From assembly GCA_018398805.1 (NCBI GenBank), contig JAGFBZ010001895.1, forward strand, positions 186,001 to 250,000: 64,000 nucleotides of DNA, read 5' to 3'. Origin of the DNA: Hirundichthys speculiger (Eukaryota > Chordata > Actinopteri > Beloniformes > Exocoetidae). A model generated the notes under the pieces. That model worked only from the letters and a program-made list of their open reading frames with translations. It had not been told where the DNA came from and did no database searches. Positions 34,441 to 46,485 of this stretch are shown one piece after another. The position numbers and the translations under genes were made by a program. The number at the start of each line of letters is the position of its first letter. Position 1 is the stretch's first letter.

Positions 34441-35115
34441 CACAGATCTAACTCAGGGAGTTATCCCATAAATATGTTTACAATGATCTTGATTGGGAAT
34501 ATCATTCTTTTTAGGCTTAAGAAAGTCAGATTCCTGTATTTTCTGTTTGTACATTAAAGAGACCATAAAATAAATATGGATGTCATTAAACCTTTGTTAA
34601 CAACAAGACTAGTGATGCATCTGTTGAAGGAGAAATGAACATGTCTTCTAGGATAAGTAAAAGAAAAAAAAAACATGCAAGAAAAAGTCCTACTGATGTA
34701 AAAGTATATAATAGCAATGGTTTGGTCCATGAGACTGATATACAGTCTCTGTTACATCAATAGATTATCAATACTGAAACATAGTGTTAAAGCAGTGTGA
34801 TGCTGTTGCAGCTGCAGGAAACTGAGCTCAGTATCTACTTAAATAAAATGTTATACACAAGGACGTCAGATACATCCGAGGGGCTCTGGGTAATAAGTAA
34901 ATGAGGGTTCGAATAGAAAGGTGTTTTTTTTCTAATATTTGATTATTGAGTCAGATCAACTGAATTTTTTATCAAACATTAAATCAATCAAACGCATAGC
35001 TGGGTAGAAAAAAGTTAACATTTGTTGGAGGTTTTAACAATTCACAGATATCTGAAATGTCACCTCAATTACACACTATAATTTTAAGACACCAGAAAAT
35101 AGTACCTAAAATGGT

Positions 35116-35142
35116 AAAAAAAAAAAAAAAAAAAAAAAAAAA
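35116..35142. repeat. Poly(A) run of 27
   Basis: Uninterrupted A tract in AT-rich intergenic DNA. Confidence 0.9.
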
Positions 35143-35345
35143 CATTGGGTCAATTTTTAACAATCTGATTCATTCAAAAATCTTGGTGTTTATTAGGTTA
35201 GATTTTCTAACAAGTGTCAAAAATTAACCATGAAGCAAAGAAGATAGGTTAACTTTAAAAAAATATTATAAAATTAAAATAGCCTATTGAAGTAAAGTTG
35301 CAATTAAGAACAGTACAAACGCAACTCTGAGTATGAATAGATGTA

Positions 35346-35713
35346 CAGTCATGGAAAAAATTATTTAGACCACCATTTTTTCTTCAGTTTCTTGTTCATT
35401 TTAATACCTGGTACCATTAAACGTCATCATGTGACTAAAACAGACAGAAAAGAAAACACTGAATGCATAAAAGCAGTGTTTTTGGCAGTACAACGCCATA
35501 GCTATTGATGTAAAAACTTAAGTGATTTAGGTTATAATCAAGAAAACCATGGAAAATGGTAAGATATCAGCTCTTAAATAAAACTCTTATGAGCAATCTT
35601 TGTGGTTATCGTTATGTTTGTCCAAACAAATGTACCTTTAGTTGTACCAGGCATTAAAATGAACAAGAAACTGAAGAAAACAAGGGTGGTCTAATAATTT
35701 TTTTCCATGACTG
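35346..35713. mobile_element. Non-autonomous Tc1/mariner MITE
   Basis: The termini are CAGTCATGGAAAAAATTATT and its inverted match AATTTTTTTCCATGACTG, flanked on each side by TA (35344-35345 and 35714-35715). The inverted repeats extend about 70 bp inward to GGTACC-like inner ends (TACCTGGTACC at the left, GTACCAGGCATT at the right). The 230-bp interior is noncoding. TA duplication and termini place it in the Tc1/mariner superfamily as an internally deleted derivative. Confidence 0.85.
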
Positions 35714-35720
35714 TATGAAT

Positions 35721-35745
35721 AGATGGATGGATGGATGGATGGATC
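35721..35745. repeat. (GGAT)n microsatellite
   Basis: Six GATG/GGAT units immediately after the MITE. Confidence 0.85.
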
Positions 35746-36092
35746 CTTATAGTCTACAGCCTGTCGCCACCTGCTGTCCGCTTTTATACTGCACTACGGC
35801 CATCTCATAAAGTATCAAGACTGCCATAGTAATACCGGAATTTAAAACCATTAACTTTTCCTTCAAAGTAAAATAACAACATATCATAAGACTTAAACTC
35901 CACCAACAATGGCCGTCGTTGACAAACCTGAGTTGTAATAAATGTAAAATATGGTGAATTAGTAATATTTTCAACATATTTAAACTCTACACAGTCGCTC
36001 GCGCATTAACCAATTCTACTTTCATGTTGACAAGTCAAAACCGGAAGCAGAAGCATTTGTTTGGTCCAGGCGGACCTAAGCTAGCTTGACGG

Positions 36093-36100
36093 CCACGTCA
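36093..36100 (-). promoter_or_regulatory. UPR element-like site upstream of kdelr3
   Basis: CCACGTCA on the plus strand is TGACGTGG on the other, the consensus bound by XBP1s/ATF6 (UPRE). It lies about 280 bp 5' of the kdelr3 start codon, in the GC-richer promoter-like stretch at 36,030-36,375. KDEL receptor 3 is known as an ER-stress-induced gene in mammals, so the site is plausible in function. No full ERSE (CCAAT-N9-CCACG) is present at the right spacing. Confidence 0.5.
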
Positions 36101-36375
36101 CCTCCTCTGAGAGCTTTCTTCTCGGACAGCTACACACTGAAATGAGAGAAATCCACCGCTGTTTTCTCTGTTTACATACACCCGTTTAGATACCGACTCG
36201 TCAGGGGCTCCGGGCTTCTTTTTCGTCGGCTTATGTCAACGGAGCTCATGTTCGCTCGCCTTTGTTTTTTTGTTTAATGAACAACTCTGAACTCTCTGCT
36301 GTGGAGGTGTGAAGGCCCGTGTGGAGTTAATTAAGTGCGAATTAAGTTGGTGTTGTTTACGTGAATTGAAGCAGC

Positions 36376-39171
36376 ATGAACGTCTTTCGTCTGGCGGGTG
36401 ACGTATGCCATTTGGTGGCTATCATCATCCTGTTGCTGAAGATATGGAGGTCCAAATCGTGCGCTGGTAAGCTGCAGAAAACACCTCCTGTCAGTGGACT
36501 TCAAGTCACAGCCTGACTGCAAGTTTGAACATATGCAAGTGTACAATGTAGAATAAGCGTGGACAGTGTTACCTTTGTGGTAGTTGCATAGATAAGTGCA
36601 TTATGGATGGTATTTGCATGGTGGTTAGTTCTTGTAGCTACGTGGCAGTATTAACCAACCAGCTGTGGACCAACCAGCTCTTCCACCTATATAGTAACAG
36701 TCATCATTACAATAATTGCAGCTGTACAGCTGTGACAAACGACACATTCCTCCTAATCTCTGACCTGTCAGCTGATGTCATCTTGCTTTAACTGCACTTA
36801 ATGATTTACACCATCTCATCTTTCCCTTGTAGGCATCTCTGGGAAGTCTCAGGTGCTGTTTGCGCTTGTCTTTACCACCAGGTATCTTGACTTATTCACA
36901 GTCTTCATTTCACCTTACAACACAGTCATGAAGGTAAGCCTGCAATTTCATCGCATTTCCCCAGGAAACTCCCTAATCCTAACCTTAATAACAAGCAAGC
37001 ACTACATTCGCTCGGTTTTTCCAAAGCTGCAGAAAGGCAGGGTTAAAAAAGGTAATTAACGTAGTCCTCCCTCATTCAGTGACAGTCAATGATCACAACA
37101 TTTTGTAATTATGCAAAGCAGGGAGCTGCTAGTTACACTTGTGAAGCAACTACTAAGAAGTTCCTTATCTTGAAGGGTTTATCGTGACCTTTTTTCATAA
37201 GTGGACACAGTTTTGAGAAGTCTGTTAAATGCCTGTGTAATGCTGTGGTCAAAATACCACAGAGAGGCTTGCTGCAGGGCTCCCTCCGCTGATACTGAAG
37301 CCATCGTCCTACAGCAGTCCCAGGTTCAACTCCCAGCCAATAGTCCGCTGCTAAATGTCTTCCTCTTCTCTCGCTTTCTTGGCTCTCAACTTTTGATAAA
37401 GGAAAAAAAAAAAAAATAAACAAAGACAGGGACACAGAACAGCATCTCTCTATTTAATCTTCATCTTTACAGCTTCATTTATACCAGCCACTTTTTAGGG
37501 GGCGGGGTCTGCCACTCCCTAAAGTTAAGCTCCTCCCCATCCACCACAGGGTCTACGTCTTTTGAAGTTGGTCTTACAGCTTTGAGCAGCCCATTTTTGA
37601 GATACAGCAAGTGCATCATGCCATGAAGTTGAGTGCAGGATTTGTACAGTTTGAAGAAAAAAAAAAAGAGAATTTCCATGCCTGGAAAAGTTTTGGAAAT
37701 TTTATAAATACCTATTGAGTTTTGGAAAAGTCATGGATATGTACACCATGTGGTTTAGTAACCCAGTAGCCTAATAATAATACACATGCTTAATTTAATG
37801 TAAATTTATATTTAATTTTTACTCTCTCACTGAACATTAGAGGCAATCAGACGTTTACTGACACAATCTCTACATCAGCGTTCTCCTGGGTTCAGTGGAT
37901 CTACTGGAAAAGAGATGAGACAAGACCTTAGAAGTCCATACAAATGAATGCAGTCCGAGGGAAATGTGCATTTAACAATTGGTGGCGTCACTTGGATAGA
38001 TATAAGATATGACTCGACACAGTCCAGGACCCAGAGCATGTCAGATATGGCTGTAAGGCTGAAGATGCACTGGTTGGATCTGTCTGCTCTGATCTAGGTC
38101 TGTTATCTCACAGCACCCAGCAGCAGCTCACTGAATGGGATGTTTTCAGATCTAGACCGTCCTGTACAAAGTGACAGTGTTGTGTTTTGTCCCTTCAAAT
38201 AAATACTGTAATAAATAATACCAGATAAAGCACTTTTTTTCCGTCCTCATTTCATTTCATCAGTATTTGACTGCTTTCAGGTGGTTTTTCTGGCTCTGTC
38301 GTATGCGACCGTGTACCTGATCTACATGCGCTTCAAAAACACTTATGATTCGGAGAACGACACATTCCGCGTGGAGTTCCTGTTGGTGCCGGTCATCGGT
38401 CTGTCCTTCCTGGAGAACTATGCTTTCACTCCATTAGAGGTGAGCATGCAAACATGCAGGACTACACACACAGAGGACTCTGCAGCCATATACGCTCACA
38501 TCTAGGCAGTTTTTATTTGCAACTGCGTTGGTTATAAATTTCAGTGCCGTTGGTGTTGAATTGGCTGAAAGAGTTCTTTCCTTGTGGTTCCACCAGATCC
38601 TGTGGACTTTCTCCATTTTCCTGGAGGCAGTGGCCATCATGCCGCAGCTCTTCATGATCACTAAGACAGGCGAGGCAGAGTCCATCACCACCCACTACCT
38701 GTTCTTCCTCGGCCTCTACCGAGCCCTCTACATAGCCAACTGGGTGTGGCGCTACCACACGGAGGGCTTCTTTGACCAGATCGCAGTGGTGTCTGGAGTT
38801 GTGCAGACCATCTTTTACTGCGACTTCTTCTATCTTTATGCCACCAGGGGTGAGTGTGAACTTGTGAAGTTGAAACTTTTTGATGTACAACACTGCCTGT
38901 AGAGACTTGCAGCTTGTTTGAACTGTGGGAGAGATTTTGGAGGTCGTGACATGTTCAGTCATATTTTTTACTTTTGATATTGAGTAGCTTTTTTATTTTG
39001 TCAGTAGCTAAAAAAAAAAAAAAAAACACAGGTGAAGGAAGACAGTTTAACTGGTAATCAAAGGAGTGTAGGAGGTTGAACACCAGACTGCCTCCTCATG
39101 CTTGCTTTGTTCTCTACTTGTCTGCAGTGCTTCGAGGAAAAGGAAAGATGAGCCTGCCGATGCCGGTTTAA
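36376..39171 (+). CDS. kdelr3: ER lumen protein-retaining receptor 3 (KDEL receptor)
   Basis: A seven-helix Golgi/ER-shuttling receptor that binds C-terminal KDEL-type signals on escaped ER proteins and returns them in COPI vesicles. Five exons with canonical junctions: 36376-36466, 36833-36933, 38281-38439, 38597-38849, 39128-39171, giving 215 residues (human paralogues 212-214). Signal-binding and proton-sensing positions are all kept: Arg5, His12, Arg47, Asp50, Glu117, Tyr158, Tyr162, Asn165, Arg169 and Asp193. It is KDELR3 rather than 1 or 2 because it has [31 protein letters not shown] and a C-terminus ending SLPMPV (KDELR3 ends SLPMPI). The cytoplasmic tail reads [13 protein letters not shown], with Met where relatives have Lys-Leu after the GK. 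The neighbouring kcnj4 matches human 22q13.1 order. Confidence 0.97.
37285..37415 (+). repeat. tRNA-derived SINE fragment
   Basis: In kdelr3 intron 2. It carries a B-box-like CCCAGGTTCAACTCCCAGCC, then GTCCGCTGCTAAATGTCTTCC and a CT-rich stretch, ending in an A-rich tail (14 A at about 37,402-37,415). This order is the 3' half of a common fish tRNA-derived SINE; the tRNA 5' part is degraded. Confidence 0.6.
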
Positions 39172-39915
39172 GTGGGACATCTGTCTGTACGGTCACACAT
39201 CTGTGCCTGCCATGGTTCAGCGTCTGAGCGCAGATCCCGGCCTTCAACTCTACTTTTATTTAGTAAAGGGACTAATGGTCTGACATTATTCTGTTGACCA
39301 AAATGAAATAGATTTTCAGTTTGATTGGTACTTCTAAGTGTGTGTGTGTGTATGTGTGTGTGTATGATTTTTTAGTGTGTGTAAGCAGTGAGCTCTGTGT
39401 ACAGTTCTGATTTATTCTGTCTGAGATGCAAATGTGACACTGGACTGGTGTCTAAAGAGTGCACAGGGAGTTTAGAAAGTAACAGCTTGGAAAATCCATG
39501 TCCATTCTTTACCTTTTAGGAGAGTGTTTGTGACTGTTGAGACAGCTGGAGACTTCAGCTCAGTTTTAATGCTACAGTAACTGTGTGAATGTTGAATGAC
39601 CTGATGAAAGAACCTGATGGAGGCTTCAGCATTTGCGTTCAGCTCTCAGGTAGACTGTCCGTAGCCTTAGTTGCCACTTCACACACATTCAGCATGGCCT
39701 GTGTTACAGCTGTTACAGAAGTTCCTACACTAAATTGATTGCCAAATATTGCATTTGTAAATCCAGCATCTTTCTTTTCATTCTACGTAGCTAGACACTC
39801 CCTGAATAGATTGCTGTTATTTGCAAGTAGTTCCTTTCCAATGGAGCACATCTAGTTCCAGCTGCAAGTATGAATGATAATAATGATAATAAAGCTCTGT
39901 GGAAATCCATTCGCT
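39172..39915 (+). other. kdelr3 3' untranslated region
   Basis: Follows the TAA at 39,169-39,171. Contains a GT-rich microsatellite near 39,340-39,365 and ends about 20 bp after an AATAAA signal at 39,888-39,893. The exact cleavage site is not known. Confidence 0.65.
39888..39893 (+). terminator. kdelr3 polyadenylation signal
   Basis: Canonical AATAAA about 720 bp downstream of the kdelr3 stop codon, followed by a TCTGTGG-type GT-rich segment. Confidence 0.6.
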
Positions 39916-40695
39916 CGGCTCACTCTGCTCTCATCATAGTTTTCTAAGCAGTCTGCACAGGTTAGCAGTCTTTCCTCTCAAACGTAATGATGCCCTTTTT
40001 TAAATCCATATGCAGCGTCTAAAACTTGAGCACGATTTTCAGAACTGTGGGGGCCATTTAAAAGCTGAGACAGTGGATTTTCACTGTTTTTTGTTTTTTT
40101 TTTTTCTCCTGCAGCTGCCACTAGGCATGCTCTAAACTTCACTTATCACCAGGTAGTTTAAACTTTTATTTTGATTCATCATGCATTTTGCTTTTTTAAT
40201 TTCTGTATTTCTTCATGGGATAAAAAAAGGGCTATATATCTTGTGCTAGAATAAGCCAAAGATGGAGCAGGTAGCTGCCACAGTGTTTTAGTTTACTAAC
40301 AGTTACCTTAACCAGACTCTTTCATTTTGTTAAGGGTAAAAATGGAAAAAAAAACATTAAGGGTGACGGGTTTCTATTAAAAAAAAACTAACATGCTTTT
40401 TTTTAAGGGAATGCAGATGTCAGTCAGAGCAAGTTAATTGCACATAATTTTATGAACTATCCTGCCTTTCCACGTGGACTGAAACACATGGATTCTTACT
40501 TTTCTTTGGCTTGAACACATGCGTCAATTGTTTTTTCACAGTATGGTCTGAAATGAACAGATTTATAGCATCTGATGTGATTTGTGATCAACAAAAATTT
40601 TTAAAAAAATCCGTAAAGTGACTTTTTCTTTCACACATCATCACCTCTGTGTAATAAAGTTCACATGTCCAGACTTAAATGTTTGCAGTCTGATT

Positions 40696-41942
40696 TCAGT
40701 GTCGCTCAGTGCAGCAGGGTTTTTTGTGTTTGGATAACACCTTGCTCCCTTCTCTCACAGCTCCTCCAACCACTTTTGCAGCTGATTTTATAGTGAGCGG
40801 TGACACTGCCAAAGTTGCTACCTTCTTCACAGCTTTTCCCTTTCCTTTGTCCTTCCCAATGATCCCTGCGCCCTCTGCAGCACCTCTGCCCACCGCAGTG
40901 ACCAGCTCGCACCAGAAAAGCCTCTCTGCTCTCTTCCTGGCCTCCTCCTCCTCCCTCCTCATCCTCTCTAAGTCTGATGAGTGTACTTCCTTGTCCCCAG
41001 TTCTCCTTCTGAAGGAGCTCCACTTTGTGTCCTCCTTCTGCCAGAATCCTCTCTTGTACCTCCTTTATGGCTCTCTGAGCTTCCTTGAACATCTCACTGG
41101 TATAGAAGCCGCCTCCATTCTTCACCACGGTCTCATCCACCTTCTTCAAAAGCTCCATGACTTTTTGTGAGCACTCCGATGTCTCGTCTTGTGTGCTGTT
41201 GTCAAGGATGTGATGACCCCCATGGCAGCCACGGACAAACTCCAGCAGTTCTTGACTGTCTTCCAGGAAGTCCTCGATGCACTTGCCTCCCAACTGGTCT
41301 CCCCAAGTAAACAGCACCATCGTAAACTTGGAGACTTCAGGCCCAAACATGGCCTTGATCCACTCCAGGGTCTCTCTCTCCTCCTGGGTGAACCTGGCGA
41401 CCTGCAGGGTCAGCAAGAAGATGTGGGGTCCTGGAGGGTACAAGCGAATGCACTGACCCACCTCGGCCATAACTTCCTTAGGTGACAGGTGTGTGTGGAA
41501 GAACCCTGGGGTGTCAACAACAGATACAAGGCGCCCGCCTGTAGTCCCAGTCTGTCTTCTGCATCTTGTGGTTACGGAACGAGGGGACGCCTCAACCCAG
41601 AAAGCAGATCTGCCCAGGATGGCGTTTCCTGAAGAGCTTCTGCCTGTTCCCGTCCTGCCCAGCAGAACAATCCTCAGAGGTTCAGACTCTGATGTGGGGA
41701 GTGATGGGTCGGTGGCTGTGCCAAAACACACAGTAGAACTGCATAAAACATACTGTAACCTCAACATGCAGTATCTCACATAAAATGTAGATTTAAATTA
41801 GTTTTTGAGCTAATTCACAGCTTAAGTGGCTAATTCTTGTTTTGCAGTTAAAACGGCGAGGCTTTTTAGTAGAAAGACAAGCTGATCAGTCATGCTTTGT
41901 AACAGACCTACCTTCCTGTGACGCAGCATTTTCAGATGACAT
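40696..41942 (-). CDS. GIMAP/AIG1-family GTPase, probable frame disruption near C-terminus
   Basis: AIG1-type GTPases associate with membranes and in vertebrates act mainly in lymphocyte survival; the family is expanded in fish. Exon 1 is 41942-41912 (MSSENAASQE, donor GAAG|GTAGG); exon 2 starts at 41715 (acceptor TTTTGGCACAG). The joined start is MSSENAASQEATDPSLPTSE. Motifs: P-loop GRTGTGRS at 30-37, DTPG at 78-81, the GIMAP-specific box LLTLQVARFTQEERETLEWI, and a VLFTWGDQL segment in the TKxD position. The P-loop has Arg36 where GTPases have the invariant Lys. The reading frame from exon 2 stays open to 40,706, but from about 41,040-40,970 the natural-looking sequence (ERMRREEEEARKRAERLFW, then an Ala/Gly/Lys-rich tail ending KKPCCTERH at 40,696) is in the +1 frame. 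So either a 1-bp error or mutation lies there, or the less natural frame is used. About 350 residues. The gene converges with kdelr3. Confidence 0.85.
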
Positions 41943-44122
41943 CTTGTTTGAGAGACTGTGATTAAAAAAAAAAACAGATTAAAAAAATCTTCAGCGCGGC
42001 TATTATTCAGTGTAAATTACACGCACGGGTGTCTTATGTTCACGGTGCTAGTCAGATGTCTTCTTGCATCTAAATATTGTTTAATATTGTGCAGGGAGCA
42101 TCTGCGTGACTGCAGTCAAAGGAGGAGCGGAGCGGCGCAGCCGAGGTGACGTATATTTTAAAGCCGTCAAATAATAGTTACAAGACATTTGTGATGCAGC
42201 GAAGACTGAAAAAAATAAAACCATTTTCCACAGAACTGCATTTACCTATTACAACGACAACAAGTCGTCTACCTATAATCACACGGTCAGTGAGATCTTT
42301 TAACATGAATTAGGGTACAGGGGTGTAGTTCCTGACTTTGACCACTGGAGGGCATCAGCACCGCGTGTCTGTCAAGTCTCACCGGCTGCCAGAGGACTGT
42401 TGCAGCTGGAACCAGAGATGACTCATAAATAAATAAAACAACTGTTTTTGATTATTGGTGTGAATGCTTACACTATTGAGATATTCTCATTATTCTGCCA
42501 TACGGTTTTTTGGTCGCCAACTACTTCTGCATACTTTGTGCTATTTCAACCATTCTTCTACCAAAATGATAAGCTCGGTCTAGGAATGTCTGCTATGTCT
42601 TGTTTTGTTCTTTGACAGCTTACTACTTCACCATACTTTCAGCTAGAGACACCATTTGTACTTTTTTTTCCCCTTTGTCTGCATTTACATTCATGGCTAG
42701 TGCCATTATCTGGCAAAACCATCTAATGTGTATATACAATTTAATCTTGTAGTAGATTTTTTTTGTGCTAATGTGAAAGGTGAACGTGTCCTTTACCAGT
42801 CCACTCTGGCAGTAAATTCTAACATCTTTATTAACATCTTAAATCTAATAACCACCAGCAATGAGACATTTCAAGACAAGACAATTAAAGAGGAACGACA
42901 GTGAGGGTGTGGTGCGTGCTGAGTTGTGAAGTGTGAGGAGTGTTACAGGAAGTTACAGGAAAAACTTAAATGAAAATATATAGGAAGTAGAGAAAACTAT
43001 TTACAGAAAACTGGATGAGCACCTTCTACCGAGCTATAGGCCTGTGCACATGTGTAAAATTCATGTAAAGATTATAGATTGATTGTGTTGATAGAAGAGG
43101 AGGGGAGTTGGGGGAGGGATGTAAAGCATAAATGTCTATAACCTAGACTTGTGGGTAGACTTCTGAATGTACATGTATACATGACTTATTACTGAGGATA
43201 AACATATACACACATACATATATAAAAAAAACATACATATTCCATTGTACTGATGTAACCATAATAAGGAACATGCCTCCATACTGACAATGAAGTCACT
43301 TAGTCAGGTGTTCTTAGTCATTTTGGTGTAGTAATTGTAATGAAATCATCTCCAAATGTTTAATCATATGTTTAATTTAATCTATGTGTACTGAGTGTGT
43401 GTGTATGAGAGAGAGAGAGAGAGAATATGACTGAGGTGTTGATTTATTTATTTATTTATTTATTTATTTACTGCTGTAACCCTGGGTGTGTGATGGCTTT
43501 TAAGTTGTTCTTTCTTTTTGTTGTTTTAATGATTGTTTTTATTATGCAAAGCACTTTCTGTTACTTTTGTATGAAATTGGCTTTAAAAATAAATTTGATT
43601 TGATTTGATATACAAACATATGCACGTATTAACGCATGTACACACTTTACACACACCTATACATGCACATATGCGCACGCATGTCAGTGCCCATATACAC
43701 TCCCCCGTACTTACACATGCAAACACATGGGGACACCTTTACACATACAGATATATGTATAAACATAAACACATATAATTACCCTTATTTACATTTTCCA
43801 ACTTTATCATCTATACCATAAAGCAACAAGTAATATATATTATAAAAGATGGAGGATTTCACCACTTTAGGGGGTATTCACCATTCTCTTACCTTACCTT
43901 TATTCAACAAGCCTCTTTATATTCAACATTTTTCTGGCTGAGCTTGTTGACATGTTTCAGCTGTTAACACATTCTGCTAAGATGTTTAGCTAAATTGTGC
44001 AATTTTCAACTAATGTTTTTCAAATTTTGAATACATTGTTATACGCTTTCAGTACTTTTGCATTCATTCGGCAATTTCAACAGTTCCTGCATGAAAATGT
44101 TCAACTCTGTGTTGAGATGTAC
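41943..44122. other. Intergenic region with simple repeats
   Basis: Contains the GIMAP 5' flank, (GA)n at about 43,408-43,424, (TTTA)n at 43,441-43,470, and a repeat tail near 43,530-43,610 (GCAAAGCACTTTCTG, then GGCTTTAAAAATAAATTTGA and TTGATTTGAT) typical of a common fish interspersed repeat end. From about 43,610 to 43,780 is CA/TA-rich cryptic simple sequence. No gene is visible. Confidence 0.5.
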
Positions 44123-45751
<1,629 letters not shown>

Positions 45752-45753
45752 TA

Positions 45754-46485
45754 TCTGTTATTCTCTGCTTTTTCAAATCTTTATGCTCTTAAGTATTATG
45801 CTTACTTTAATACATGTATGAGCCTCTTGATCATGCGTGTTTTGCCGGCTTAGGAGTATTTAAAACCATCTTAACTTCACTTTATTCAGCATGCTGCTCT
45901 GTTTGCTGTGGTTGGCTTGTTTCAGGTGTGGAGTACATTCTGCTGAGACCCTCTGCTGTGTTCAAAGACTATTCAGCTGTTCAAATTGTTTTAAAAATTA
46001 TATTCTTCTTTTTTTTATTCTCAGCAGAGTTAAGGTAAATAATTCAGCTTAAAGCATTCACACCTGCATTTTCAATGGAAATGCATTTTTTCTAGGTTTA
46101 TTTGGAGTGATCATTTTTGGGGGTCTGACTAAACAAAAGAAAACTAATCCTACATTTCTTTTTCAGATTTATTTATATTAACACAGTAAAAACACAATAT
46201 TTTTTAAACTAGAATATAAGTAGATGCTACATTCAACCTGTTCCAACAAACTAAAAAAAGAAGGTAGTTTTAACAGCTTTAAGGTTCAAAATCGTAACTT
46301 TATTTAATCTTATTTGTATTAACACAGTCAAAACACAGTATTTTTAAACTTTTTAAATCACCAATTTCTTCTGCAGGGGGAAAGGTAAGGTTATGACATT
46401 AGGGTTAGTGAAGGAAAAATAGCTCGGGGAAAGGTGTGAAGGGAAGATGTTTGGAGGGAGAGGGGTTTGTGAGGAAGAGGATTAT
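45754..46485. other. Intergenic sequence with an imperfect short duplication
   Basis: No gene. Two diverged copies of a roughly 50-bp AT-rich unit (TATTAACACAGTAAAAACACA near 46,177 and GTATTAACACAGTCAAAACA near 46,316) lie about 140 bp apart, downstream of the minus-strand coiled-coil gene; they may belong to its 3' UTR. Confidence 0.5.

Larger units (their letters stand above)
24731..36000. other. Intergenic region between kcnj4 and kdelr3
   Basis: No further coding exon is supportable. It contains the kcnj4 5' flank, a possible noncoding first exon with donor AAAAG|GTAAGATC at 29,062/29,061 (minus strand), a GC-richer patch near 29,830-29,980, a decayed Tc1-like fragment, a LINE fragment, a SINE-like repeat, a Tc1-derived MITE and several simple repeats, listed separately. 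Open frames at 27,091-27,531, 29,577-30,015 and 32,400-32,828 are low-complexity or lack any recognisable motif. Confidence 0.5.

Noticed and set aside
34143..34557. Two plus-strand frames of 67 and 129 codons
   Set aside because: They are incidental translations of a SINE-like repeat.
36376..39171. Assignment to kdelr1 or kdelr2
   Set aside because: [17 protein letters not shown] and the SLPMP(V/I) ending are specific to KDELR3.
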